Positions 8,328-16,583 of a stretch of DNA of 64,000 nucleotides are shown here, piece by piece (within the stretch, counting starts at the first letter, position 1; each line of letters begins with the position of its first letter). A program made the translations under genes and the position numbers. This DNA comes from an uncultured Clostridia bacterium (GTDB lineage Bacteria; Bacillota; Clostridia; UBA1381), in contig CAKSQL010000002.1 in assembly GCA_934486735.1 (NCBI GenBank), forward strand, positions 105,177 to 169,176. The letters run 5' to 3'. The notes beneath the pieces were generated by a model. The model searched no databases and had not been told where the DNA came from. It saw only the letters and a program-made list of their open reading frames with translations.

Positions 8328-8540
8328 CAACTCCCTCGGAGATGGCGACTCCCTCAGTCAGCTTGCAGCTGACAGCTCCCTCAGAGATGGCAACTCCCTC
8401 AGTCGGCTTACGCCGACAGCTCCCTCGGAGATGGTAACTCCCTCAGTCAGCTTACGCTGACAGCTCCCTCAGAGATGGAGCCTTATGCCCTCCTCGTTGA
8501 GGAGGGTGGCATTTCCTAAAAGGAAATGACGGGTGGAGTT
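8328..8540. repeat. Tandem 44-45 bp stem-loop repeats plus trailing hairpins
   Basis: A partial unit (8328-8345) and three full units (8346-8390, 8391-8434, 8435-8478) follow the pattern ACTCCCTCAGTC, inverted arm, ACAGCTCCCTC, GAGATGG. Each has an inner palindrome. The units at 8346 and 8435 use GTCAGC/GCTGAC arms and the unit at 8391 uses GTCGGC/GCCGAC, so both arms changed together. After the units come two more hairpins (CCCTCCTC/GAGGAGGG and ATTTCC/GGAAAT) ending in GACGGGTGGAGTT. Partial copies lie at 8652-8702 and 32470-32573. I see no coding potential; this accounts for most of the gap 8319-8757. Confidence 0.85.
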
Positions 8541-8651
8541 TTGTTTTAATGAAAGAACGGTTAATAAAAAAATTGAAAAAACTTTGCTTGAAAATGTGGA
8601 AATAAGGCATATTTTTGTCAATGCATGGCGAGAGATTATGCAAAGAAAAAA

Positions 8652-8702
8652 GCCCTCCTCACCGAGGAGAGAGATTTCCTAAAAGGAAATGACGGGTGGA
8701 GT
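8652..8702. repeat. Partial copy of the stem-loop repeat
   Basis: Only the trailing part of the 8328-8540 element is present: a GCCCTCCTC hairpin, the TTTCCTAAAAGGAAA hairpin and the GACGGGTGGAGTT end, in the same orientation. The segment 8541-8651 between the two copies shows no gene or other structure. Confidence 0.75.
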
Positions 8703-8757
8703 TATTGCGGAGTTTCCAAAGCGTCAATGCAATATCTTAAATCCACCCTATCAAAAT

Positions 8758-9243
8758 CTAATTTTCAAACAGCTTTGCCTCGCATATTTTCAGCAAATCA
8801 TCCGGCGACAAAAGCAATGTGCAGCCGCAGACACCTGCGCTAACCGCAACATTTTCAAGGCTTATGCAGCTCATTTCCAAAAATGTCGGATATTTTTTCT
8901 TCATGCCGATCGGCGAAACTCCGCCGCGGATATAGCCGGTCAGACCGGGCAGCTCTTTTACATGAATAAGCTCCACGCGTTTATCGCCTGCCGCTGCGGC
9001 AAGTCTTTTCAAATTAACTTCTTTATTTACCGGAATACAAACTACGATGATTCCGCAGCGTTCGCCGCGTGCAACCAATGTCTTGAACGATTCCTCCGGC
9101 GCGATGCCTGTCTTTTTTGCGACTTCTTCGCCGAAGTGGTCGGATACAGTTCCGTCGGTTTCGTATTCCACTGCCTTATATCGTATATTCGCCGCGTCCA
9201 AAATACGCATGGCGTTTGTCATGATTGGTTTCTTTTTAGCCAT
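8758..9243 (-). CDS. ybaK: Cys-tRNA(Pro)/Cys-tRNA(Cys) deacylase, YbaK/EbsC family
   Basis: Trans-editing enzyme that hydrolyses mischarged Cys-tRNA(Pro). The 161-aa product carries the YbaK core: TVSDHFGEEVAKKTG, then FKTLVARG with the substrate-contacting Lys, IPVNKEVNLKRLA, the glycine-rich GYIRGGVSPIGMKKK, and SAGVCGCTLLLSPDDL. The start is ATG 9243 with AGAAAGG-type spacing. It is 12 nt after ddl on the same strand and is the last gene of a cell-wall operon. Its role there is probably only transcriptional convenience. Confidence 0.9.
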   Translation of the reverse strand: MAKKKPIMTNAMRILDAANIRYKAVEYETDGTVSDHFGEEVAKKTGIAPEESFKTLVARGERCGIIVVCIPVNKEVNLKRLAAAAGDKRVELIHVKELPGLTGYIRGGVSPIGMKKKYPTFLEMSCISLENVAVSAGVCGCTLLLSPDDLLKICEAKLFEN

Positions 9244-9255
9244 ACTCTTACCTTT

Positions 9256-10449
9256 CTACATCTTACTTCCCTTACTGCCCTTGGCGCCGCCGAGGTTTAC
9301 TCCGGCGAGAACGTTTGATTCGAACGAATATGTCAGATTTGACTGTTCACGCTCACGCTTTAGTGCAAGCTCTATCATCCTGTCGAGCAAATTTGTATAC
9401 TTCATGCCGACAGGCTCCCAAAGATAGAACGAGAGCGAGCCGGGAATTGTATTTATTTCATTGAGCCAAATCTCGCCCGAAACTTCGTCCATCATAAAAT
9501 CTATTCTCGAAACGCCGCTGCATCCGAGAACGCGGAAAGCTTTTACAGCCAAACCGCGTATGTATTCGCGCTGTTCCTGCGTTATATCTGCCGGGATTTT
9601 TCTCTTTAAAGTAGCCATACCTTTGCTGCCGCCGTCCTTGCCGCCGCCGATATACTTATCCTCAAACGAAAGAATATCGTCCGAGTTTACCGGTTCTTCA
9701 CATTCCGAACTTTCGGCAAATTCATAATCGCCCAAAACCGAGCAATTGATTTCCTTTAGGTTTTGCACAGCCTTTTCAACAAGTATTTTCTGCGAGAACA
9801 AAAACGCGGTTTCAAGCGATTCCAAAAGCTCGCTGCGGTTGCTTGCTTTTGAAATTCCCACGCTCGAACCCAAATTTATCGGCTTTACGATAACGGGGTA
9901 GGGAGTGGAATTTTCTATTTTTTCCACAAGTTCATCCGGGTTCTTGTCGTAATCATTTGAAAATACAAGAACGCAGTCAAGAACAGGGATGTCGTTGTCT
10001 TTTAAGATTGTTTTCATCACGTACTTATCCATTCCGACCGCAGAGGAAATAACATCGCAGCCGACGTACGGAATACCGAGCGTGTGCAGATACCCCTGCA
10101 AATTGCCGTCCTCGACATTTGTGCCATGGACTATAGGAAATGCGATATCGATTGAGCTTACAAGCCCCTTGTGAAAAGCCTTGAACGGGTATCTTATGAT
10201 ATCCGCACCGTTTCCGTTGTTAACGAATATAACGCGTGTGCTTTCGCGGAGCAGCTTTGGAATATCCGTATAGGACGAAATTTTGCCGATGTTTTCGCCT
10301 ATGTAAAATTCGTTATTTTTTGTCATGTATACGGGGATAACCTCGTATTTGTCACGATTTATATTGCCTATGGCTTGTATTGCCGATATGATTGAGATTT
10401 CGTGCTCGGTGCTTTTGCCGCCGAACAATACTGCAATTTTAATTTTCAT
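9256..10449 (-). CDS. ddl: D-alanine--D-alanine ligase
   Basis: ATP-grasp enzyme that joins two D-alanines for peptidoglycan precursors. The 397-aa product has LFGGKSTEHEISIISA at the N terminus, VHGTNVEDGNLQGYL, the ATP-grasp segment PVIVKPINLGSSVGISK and the catalytic block WLNEINTIPGSLSFYLW. It is about 30-40 aa longer than common Ddl. Extra length comes from a glycine-rich stretch in the omega-loop region (GGGKDGGSKG, about residue 275) and a low-complexity Gly/Ser/Lys tail. MurF, its direct pathway partner, is encoded 23 nt upstream. D-Ala-D-Lac specificity is possible in principle, but no van genes are present. Confidence 0.93.
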   Translation of the reverse strand: MKIKIAVLFGGKSTEHEISIISAIQAIGNINRDKYEVIPVYMTKNNEFYIGENIGKISSYTDIPKLLRESTRVIFVNNGNGADIIRYPFKAFHKGLVSSIDIAFPIVHGTNVEDGNLQGYLHTLGIPYVGCDVISSAVGMDKYVMKTILKDNDIPVLDCVLVFSNDYDKNPDELVEKIENSTPYPVIVKPINLGSSVGISKASNRSELLESLETAFLFSQKILVEKAVQNLKEINCSVLGDYEFAESSECEEPVNSDDILSFEDKYIGGGKDGGSKGMATLKRKIPADITQEQREYIRGLAVKAFRVLGCSGVSRIDFMMDEVSGEIWLNEINTIPGSLSFYLWEPVGMKYTNLLDRMIELALKREREQSNLTYSFESNVLAGVNLGGAKGSKGSKM

Positions 10450-10472
10450 AACCTTTCCTAACCTTTCCGCCC

Positions 10473-12005
10473 TTAATAATTATCGGGCAAGTCATTTTCA
10501 AGAAGAATTATTTTTTTCTGCTCATGTGAATTTAAGCCGTATGCTTTGGTGAGTGCCTCGCCGATGTTGTCGGCAATGAAAATCTTGTCAGCCGGATAAG
10601 CGGCATCGTCAAGACCTCTTTTTATGCTCTCGGTCTGGCGCTTGCCGACCAGTATAACAAAGTCACACACCTCGGCGGCGTTCTTTCCGAATATATAATT
10701 ACATTCGTCCTGCTTTGTGCCAAGCTCCACCATGCCGGGAGTAACAAGTATCTTAAAGCCGGTTATAAGCGCGAGAGTGTCGAGAGCCGCTTTTGTACCG
10801 CTCGGATTCGAGTTGTAAGCGTCGTCTATAACGAGAGCATTGCCCTTATCGATCAGCTGCAAACGGTGGGGAACACAATCCAATCGGCGCACCTGCGGCT
10901 TAAGCTCGGTCATGGATATTCCCAATGTATGCGAAACAGCTATCGCACCGGTTATGTTAAGCACGTTGTGCCTGCCGATCAGGCGCGTTGTGAATGTGCC
11001 GATGTCACCGCTCGGAGCTTTTACCGAGAAAGCCGTACCCTTTTCGCTGACCGATATATCAAACGCGGTGTAGTCGCCGCTTGACATGCTGTAGGTTATC
11101 GCGTCCGGCTTTTTGTTGTAACTCATTACATTTTCGTCGTCGCCGTTCAAGAATAAAAGTCCGTCGGGCGGAAGTGCGTCACAAAGTTCGAATTTTGTCG
11201 ATTTTACATTGTCGAGCGTTTTGAAGGTCTCAAGATGCTGCGGACCGATTGATGTGATTATTCCGTGCTTGGGATGCACAATGTCGCATATTTCCTTTAT
11301 TTCGCCGACCTTTTTCGCACCCATTTCGCAGATAAAAATTTCATGCGTCGCTTTCAGCTTGCCGCGGATTGTCATAACAACGCCCATCGGCGTGTTGTAG
11401 CTTTCGGGGGTCATAAGTACATTGTATTTGGCTTTCAAGAGCGTGTTTAAATAGTATTTGACGCTCGTTTTGCCGTAGCTGCCGGTGACTCCGATAACGG
11501 TTAAGTCATCGCACGCCTTTAAAATTTTCTTTGCATCGTTTATAAAGTGCTTGTTTACCGCCCTTTCGACCGGCTTGTTGATAAAGTTTGCCGCAATGAC
11601 AGTGAGCGGCGCAAGCAGGTAGAGAACGAGCGATACAAAAATCACCGCGCGTATCCCGGACAGAACCGCTGCGAGAGTGATTGCCAAAGCACATATTATC
11701 GCTTCGGTCAGAAACATGCGCTGCACTCTTTTTGTGTATACAAGCGGCTTTTTCGCCTTTTTCGGACGTGCAAGGTATGCACCCCAGAAAAGCGACAGCG
11801 GTGTGAGCAGTGAAATCGGCTTGAATGCAAAGCCGAGTACCGCAATGACAAATATAATAGGATGAATCAGCCATTTTCCGATGTTTTTGTCCATCCAGCG
11901 CATCTGCGCGGACGGGGAATAGGAGTTGAGCTGAAAAAAGTGCATAAAGCTGATTTGCGCGAGAACATATGCCGCGGCAAATGCGATTAAGGTTACAATA
12001 TCCAA
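10473..12005 (-). CDS. murF: MurF-type ligase (UDP-MurNAc-tripeptide:D-Ala-D-Ala ligase) with N-terminal membrane domain
   Basis: Mur ligase expected to add D-Ala-D-Ala to the UDP-MurNAc-peptide. The first about 140 residues contain four or five hydrophobic helices, not found in canonical cytosolic MurF, and an ARPKKAKKP basic loop. The ligase part starts with the P-loop IGVTGSYGKTSVKYYL and continues with SYNTPMGVV, EMGAKKVGEI and DDAYNSNPSGTKAAL. A TTG at 12017 touches the ribosome site directly, so TTG 12005, 11 nt after AAAGGA, is preferred. Gene order hydrolase-murF-ddl-ybaK on one strand supports the assignment. A MurF-like ligase with another role is the alternative. Confidence 0.82.
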   Translation of the reverse strand: MDIVTLIAFAAAYVLAQISFMHFFQLNSYSPSAQMRWMDKNIGKWLIHPIIFVIAVLGFAFKPISLLTPLSLFWGAYLARPKKAKKPLVYTKRVQRMFLTEAIICALAITLAAVLSGIRAVIFVSLVLYLLAPLTVIAANFINKPVERAVNKHFINDAKKILKACDDLTVIGVTGSYGKTSVKYYLNTLLKAKYNVLMTPESYNTPMGVVMTIRGKLKATHEIFICEMGAKKVGEIKEICDIVHPKHGIITSIGPQHLETFKTLDNVKSTKFELCDALPPDGLLFLNGDDENVMSYNKKPDAITYSMSSGDYTAFDISVSEKGTAFSVKAPSGDIGTFTTRLIGRHNVLNITGAIAVSHTLGISMTELKPQVRRLDCVPHRLQLIDKGNALVIDDAYNSNPSGTKAALDTLALITGFKILVTPGMVELGTKQDECNYIFGKNAAEVCDFVILVGKRQTESIKRGLDDAAYPADKIFIADNIGEALTKAYGLNSHEQKKIILLENDLPDNY

Positions 12006-12049
12006 AGTGTTACACAATCCTTTCTTTAATCAATTGATTTGTTCGGTTA

Positions 12050-12820
12050 TTAATTTATGTTCAAAAACGATTCTATTACCCGTCGGCATTTGCCCGGCTG
12101 CTCCAAAAACGAGTAATGTCCTGCGCCCTCGCAAATCACAAGTCCGGCATCGGGGATTTTCTCCTCCATAAGCTTTGCATCGGAGAGCGGCGTTGCGTCG
12201 TCGCGGTCGCCCCATATAAGGAGCGAGGGGACATTCACGGAGGGAAATATGTGCGTCAGATCCTCGTTCACTGCCAGGACAAGACACCTGCGCATAACGG
12301 GGGAGGCGGCGTTGTAGTCGGCAGACCCGTTTTTCTTCCTCAAATTTTCAAGCGCATCGGGAAAGAGCGCCGCGACAGGCTTTGATGCCAAAACACCGCG
12401 CGAAATTTTGTAAATGCGCTGTTTGATTTTCTGCTCAAGTGTCTTTTCCGGCTTTACACCGGCACTGTCAATGAGAATGATTTTATCTATCTCAAAGGGG
12501 AGATTCCCTTTCTCGAACAGCTTAAAAATTATTCTGCCGCCGAACGAATGCCCGATAAGCACCGCTTTTTTTATGCTCAGCGCCTGCAAAAAAGCAATCA
12601 CAAGGTCGGCATACCGTCCCACGTCCCAAGGTTCTTTCGGTTCGGCGCTGTCGCCGAAGCCGGGCAAATCGGGAGCAATCGCTGTGTATTTTGCAGCTGC
12701 CGCATTTATCAGCGGATCGAAAAGCTTTCTGTTCGAACCCCAACCATGGAGAAAAACAACCGCCTCGCCGCTGCCGGCTGATGTATAGACAATTTCCTGT
12801 CCGTCTATCGTTATATTCAA
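12050..12820 (-). CDS. Alpha/beta-fold hydrolase
   Basis: Cytosolic serine hydrolase of 256 aa. The oxyanion motif HGWGSN (about residue 25), nucleophile elbow LIGHSFGG (Ser about residue 93), acid in WGDRDDATP (about 212) and final His in GAGHYSFLEQP (about 236) are all in order. The fold resembles the MhpC/BioH group; the substrate is unknown. It is the first gene of the minus-strand unit with murF, ddl and ybaK, ending 45 nt before the murF start, which suggests but does not prove a cell-envelope task. Confidence 0.85.
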   Translation of the reverse strand: MNITIDGQEIVYTSAGSGEAVVFLHGWGSNRKLFDPLINAAAAKYTAIAPDLPGFGDSAEPKEPWDVGRYADLVIAFLQALSIKKAVLIGHSFGGRIIFKLFEKGNLPFEIDKIILIDSAGVKPEKTLEQKIKQRIYKISRGVLASKPVAALFPDALENLRKKNGSADYNAASPVMRRCLVLAVNEDLTHIFPSVNVPSLLIWGDRDDATPLSDAKLMEEKIPDAGLVICEGAGHYSFLEQPGKCRRVIESFLNIN

Positions 12821-13004
12821 GATATCACTTCCAAAATAATATTCATATTTATATATACTCTACTATTATATCACATACTACCTCTTTTTTGCAATAGATA
12901 TTGAAATTTTTAACAGATAATCAAAAAATATTACCAAAAAAATATATTCTTTCTTCAAAATACACTAACATAACACAAATTTTTTATTAATTTTCAAAAA
13001 AGTA

Positions 13005-13033
13005 TGGAAATTTTCGCAAAAATATTGTATAAT
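13005..13033 (+). promoter_or_regulatory. Probable sigma-A promoter for the Lrp/aminotransferase operon
   Basis: TGGAAA (13005-13010) and TATAAT (13028-13033) have a 17-nt spacer, about 65 nt upstream of the Lrp-family gene. The -10 box is perfect and the -35 weak, as expected of a regulated promoter. The surrounding 12821-13097 is AT-rich and holds no other feature I can identify. Confidence 0.55.
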
Positions 13034-13097
13034 AGAATAATGATATGATAGGCTGATTGGGTTTTGTGCCTGCGGCGGGAAAGGAAGGATTATAAAA

Positions 13098-13583
13098 ATG
13101 AACGATATTCTTGAAATTCTTGAAAAAAACGGTCCGAAGATTACAAACGAACAGATAGCGCATATGACCGGCAAAACTGAGGATGAAGTCGCCGCGGCAA
13201 TAGCAGAACTTGAGAAAAAAGGCGTGATATTCGGATATAAGACAATGATAAACTGGGAAAAGACCGATACCGAAATCGTGTCCGCGATAATCGAACTGAG
13301 GGTAACACCGCAGCGCGGTGAGGGATTTGACAAGGTTGCAAAGCGCATTTACAAATATCCGCAGGTTAAATCTGTTTATCTGATGTCGTCGGGCGCGTAT
13401 GACCTGGCTGTGATGATTGACGGAACAAGCATGAAAGAAGTCGCCATGTTTGTCGCCGAAAAACTTGCCCCGATGGATTCGGTGGTAAGTACCTCAACGC
13501 ATTTTGTATTGAAAAAATATAAGGATCACGGATTCCTTTGCGAGGATGACGAGAAAGATAGCAGACAGGTGATAACGCTATGA
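13098..13583 (+). CDS. Lrp/AsnC-family transcriptional regulator
   Basis: Feast/famine-type regulator of 161 aa. The N-terminal winged helix-turn-helix spans about residues 1-55 (ITNEQIAHMTGKTEDEVAAAIAELEKKGVI). The C-terminal RAM effector-binding domain spans about 65-140, including VKSVYLMSSGAYDLAVMIDG. GGAAGGATT precedes the start. Its stop overlaps the aminotransferase start by 4 bp (ATGA), so the two are translationally coupled. It probably senses an amino acid that the enzyme handles and may autoregulate. Confidence 0.9.
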   Translation: MNDILEILEKNGPKITNEQIAHMTGKTEDEVAAAIAELEKKGVIFGYKTMINWEKTDTEIVSAIIELRVTPQRGEGFDKVAKRIYKYPQVKSVYLMSSGAYDLAVMIDGTSMKEVAMFVAEKLAPMDSVVSTSTHFVLKKYKDHGFLCEDDEKDSRQVITL

Positions 13584-14758
13584 AAAATTATGATGATATA
13601 TTGATAAAAAAGGTGAGGGATATTCCGCCCTCAGGCATACGAAAGTTTTTTGACATTGTTGCAACTATGGACGATGCAATCTCGCTCGGAGTGGGCGAGC
13701 CGGACTTTGCAACACCATGGACAATCCGCGAGGCAGGCATATATTCTCTCGAAATGGGACGCACGTTCTACACTGCCAATGCCGGACTTATGGAGCTGAG
13801 AGAGGAAATATGCAACTACACAAAACGCAAATATAATGTAGAATATAATCCTAAAAACGAGGTTCTTGTAACGGTCGGCGGAAGTGAAGCAATCGACTTG
13901 ATGATTCGCTGTCTGATTCAGGAGGGGGACGAGGTGCTGATTCCCGAACCCTGCTTTGTGTGCTACAAGCCATGTACAAGGCTTGCCGGCGGAACTCCGG
14001 TCACGATAAGAACAAAGGAAGAAAACAGCTTTCGGCTTATGCCGGATGAGCTTAGGGCGGCAATCACCGATAAGACAAAGCTTTTGATTTTGCCCTACCC
14101 CAACAATCCGACCGGCGGAGTTATGTCGTATGACGACCTTGCCGCGATTGCCGAGGTCTTGAAGGATACCGATATAATGGTATTGTCGGACGAGATTTAT
14201 GGCGAACTTATCTACAGTGACGGCGGACACACTCCGTTTTCGGCAATTCCGGGAATGAAAGAGCGGACTGTTGTTGTGAACGGATTTTCCAAGGCGTTTG
14301 CAATGACCGGATGGAGATTGGGATACGCTCTCGGTCCCGCGCCGATAATCAAGGCGATGACAAAGGTGCACCAGTACGGAATTATGTCCTCGCCGACAAC
14401 AAGCCAGTTTGCGGCAATCGAGGCAATGAGAAGCTGTGATGAAGAAGTTGAGGAAATGCGCCGCGAATATAACTACCGCCGCCGCTTTATAGTGGACGGA
14501 TTTCGCGAAATGGGACTTTCATGCTTTGAGCCGCTGGGCGCGTTTTATGTGTTCCCGTCAATCAAATGCATGGGCATGACAAGCGAAGAATTTTGCGAAA
14601 AGCTTTTGCATGAGCAAAAGGTTGCGGTTGTGCCGGGGACAGCTTTCGGCGAATGCGGAGAGGGGTTTGTAAGATGCTCGTACGCATATTCGATAGAGCA
14701 GATAGGGGAAGCACTTAAACGAATTGCGGTATTTGTGGAAAAATACAAAAAACAGTAA
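13580..14758 (+). CDS. PLP-dependent class I/II aminotransferase
   Basis: Fold-type I aminotransferase of 392 aa, closest by motif to the aspartate/aromatic PatA/AspC group. Visible: LGVGEPDFATPW at the N terminus, TVGGSEAIDLMI, the substrate/PLP strand ILPYPNNPTGGV, the PLP-phenol Asp in LSDEIYGELIY, the Schiff-base Lys in VNGFSKAFAMTGWRLGY (about residue 236) and the C-terminal carboxylate-binding Arg in GFVRCSYA. It overlaps the Lrp-family gene by 4 bp. The preferred amino acid cannot be read from sequence. Confidence 0.9.
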   Translation: MKNYDDILIKKVRDIPPSGIRKFFDIVATMDDAISLGVGEPDFATPWTIREAGIYSLEMGRTFYTANAGLMELREEICNYTKRKYNVEYNPKNEVLVTVGGSEAIDLMIRCLIQEGDEVLIPEPCFVCYKPCTRLAGGTPVTIRTKEENSFRLMPDELRAAITDKTKLLILPYPNNPTGGVMSYDDLAAIAEVLKDTDIMVLSDEIYGELIYSDGGHTPFSAIPGMKERTVVVNGFSKAFAMTGWRLGYALGPAPIIKAMTKVHQYGIMSSPTTSQFAAIEAMRSCDEEVEEMRREYNYRRRFIVDGFREMGLSCFEPLGAFYVFPSIKCMGMTSEEFCEKLLHEQKVAVVPGTAFGECGEGFVRCSYAYSIEQIGEALKRIAVFVEKYKKQ

Positions 14759-14829
14759 CAACATGGCGAGAAGTCTTTAAATATACAAACAGGTAATATA
14801 AATAAACGAATTTTGGGAGGAAAAAGGAA

Positions 14830-16452
14830 ATGGCAACAAAGTATATCTTTGTGACAGGCGGAGTAGTATCGGGATTGGGAAAGGGAATAACGGCGGCGTC
14901 GCTCGGAAGACTTTTAAAGGCGCGCGGATTTAAAGTGACTATGCAGAAGTTTGACCCATATATCAATATGGATCCGGGAACGATGAGCCCGTATCAGCAC
15001 GGCGAGGTTTTCGTTACCGATGACGGCGCGGAGACCGACCTCGATTTGGGACATTATGAGCGTTTTATCGATGAAAATTTGAGTATAAATTCGAATGTTA
15101 CTACAGGAAAGATATACTGGTCTGTTATCACAAAGGAACGCCGCGGCGATTATGAAGGAAAGACCGTTCAGGTAATTCCGCATATCACAAATGAGATTAA
15201 GGCGCGCGTTTACAGAGTGGCTCAGCAGCAGCAAACCGATATTGTTATCACCGAAATCGGAGGAACTGTCGGAGATATTGAAAGCACGCCGTACCTGGAG
15301 GCTATCAGACAAGTTTCGACAGAGGTGGGCAAGGAGAATTGTATGTACATACATCTCACATTGGTTCCCTGCATAACAACCTCGGGCGAGCAGAAGTCAA
15401 AGCCGACTCAGCACAGCGTAAAAGAGCTTTTGAGTCTCGGTATTCAGCCGGATATGATTGTTTGCCGAACCGAAAAACCGCTTGAGGAGGGACTGGCAGG
15501 CAAAATCGGACTGTTCTGCAACATCAGCGAGGATTGTGTAATCCCGAATCTCGACCTTGACACACTCTATGAAGTTCCTCTCGCACTGGAGGACGAGGGC
15601 TTTGCAACGATGGTCTGCAAGCGTCTCGGACTTGAGGACCGTACTCCCGATTTGGAAGATTGGAAAAAGATGGTCGACGTTGTGAAAGGGCTTATGGAGA
15701 GCGGAAACGACGAGGTCACAATTTCGCTTGTCGGAAAATATGTGGCATTGCATGACGCGTATATCAGCATAGTAGAGGCATTGAAGCATGGCGGAATAGA
15801 AAATTTCTGCAATGTAAATATTAATTGGATAGATTCGGAAAAGGTGACAAGAGAGAATGCGGACGAACTTTTGGGCGGTTCGGACGGAATACTCGTACCG
15901 GGCGGATTCGGCGACCGCGGAATCGAGGGTATGATAAACGCGGCTGAATATGCGAGAAAGAATGATATTCCGTACTTTGGAATATGTCTCGGTATGCAGA
16001 TAGCTGTTATCGAGTATGCAAGAAATGTGCTCGGCTTTGACGGAGCGAACAGCTCGGAGATAGATCCGGAAACAAAATATCCGGTAATCGCGCTTATGCC
16101 CGAGCAGCAGGATGTCGAGGACCTGGGCGGAACGATGCGTTTGGGACTTTATCCCTGTAAGCTGACACCGGGAACGCTCGGTAAGACAGTTTATAACAGC
16201 GACCTGATTTATGAAAGACACCGTCACCGTTATGAGTTCAATAATGAGTACAGAAAGCAAATGACCGATTCCGGTCTTGTAATCTGCGGACAGTCGCCGG
16301 ACGACAGACTGGTTGAAATGGTGGAAGTGCCGGATAAACGCTGGCATTTGGGGGTACAGTTCCATCCGGAATTTAAGTCTCGCCCCAATCGCGCACATCC
16401 GCTCTTTAAGTCATTCATCGGTGCGGCATTGGCAAGAAAAAAAGGCAATTAG
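14830..16452 (+). CDS. pyrG: CTP synthase
   Basis: Makes CTP from UTP, glutamine and ATP. The 540-aa product has the synthetase domain at the N terminus (KYIFVTGGVVSGLGKGITAA P-loop, then KFDPYINMDPGTMSP) and a class I glutamine amidotransferase domain from about residue 295, with GGFGDRG, the nucleophile Cys in YFGICLGMQ and the final HPEFKSRP His/Glu pair. Length is typical. GGGAGG precedes ATG 14830. It follows the aminotransferase by 71 nt and has its own terminator. Confidence 0.97.
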   Translation: MATKYIFVTGGVVSGLGKGITAASLGRLLKARGFKVTMQKFDPYINMDPGTMSPYQHGEVFVTDDGAETDLDLGHYERFIDENLSINSNVTTGKIYWSVITKERRGDYEGKTVQVIPHITNEIKARVYRVAQQQQTDIVITEIGGTVGDIESTPYLEAIRQVSTEVGKENCMYIHLTLVPCITTSGEQKSKPTQHSVKELLSLGIQPDMIVCRTEKPLEEGLAGKIGLFCNISEDCVIPNLDLDTLYEVPLALEDEGFATMVCKRLGLEDRTPDLEDWKKMVDVVKGLMESGNDEVTISLVGKYVALHDAYISIVEALKHGGIENFCNVNINWIDSEKVTRENADELLGGSDGILVPGGFGDRGIEGMINAAEYARKNDIPYFGICLGMQIAVIEYARNVLGFDGANSSEIDPETKYPVIALMPEQQDVEDLGGTMRLGLYPCKLTPGTLGKTVYNSDLIYERHRHRYEFNNEYRKQMTDSGLVICGQSPDDRLVEMVEVPDKRWHLGVQFHPEFKSRPNRAHPLFKSFIGAALARKKGN

Positions 16453-16464
16453 CATTGTTATTAT

Positions 16465-16496
16465 AAACGGCATGGAATTTCTGTGCCGTTTTCTTT
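16465..16496 (+). terminator. Rho-independent terminator after pyrG
   Basis: AAACGGCA pairs with TGCCGTTT across an 11-nt loop and is followed by TTCTTTC. It begins 13 nt after the pyrG stop codon. Confidence 0.8.
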
Positions 16497-16583
16497 CGTA
16501 TGATGGATTTTCACCATTTAAATTAATCCGGACAGGAAAAACCGGTCATTTTTGTGCGGTACAGGCTTTTTCGGGAGGTAACG

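Noticed and set aside
7269..8330. Minus-strand frame of 353 codons across the second phosphoribosyltransferase and the Vat-like gene
   Set aside because: It spans two clear plus-strand genes and their terminator, which a real gene would not do.
8328..8478. CRISPR array
   Set aside because: Repeats are contiguous with no unique spacers, carry internal palindromes, and no cas genes are nearby.
8452..8643. Short minus-strand frame of 63 codons
   Set aside because: It lies mostly inside the stem-loop repeat and its residues (HPSFPFRKCHPP and similar) are just the repeat read as protein.
9256..10449. Vancomycin-type D-Ala-D-Lac ligase
   Set aside because: No vanH, vanX or regulatory genes are present, and the neighbour is murF in a housekeeping order.
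15397..16398. Minus-strand frame of 333 codons opposite pyrG
   Set aside because: Antisense to the amidotransferase half of CTP synthase, no motif and no initiation signal.
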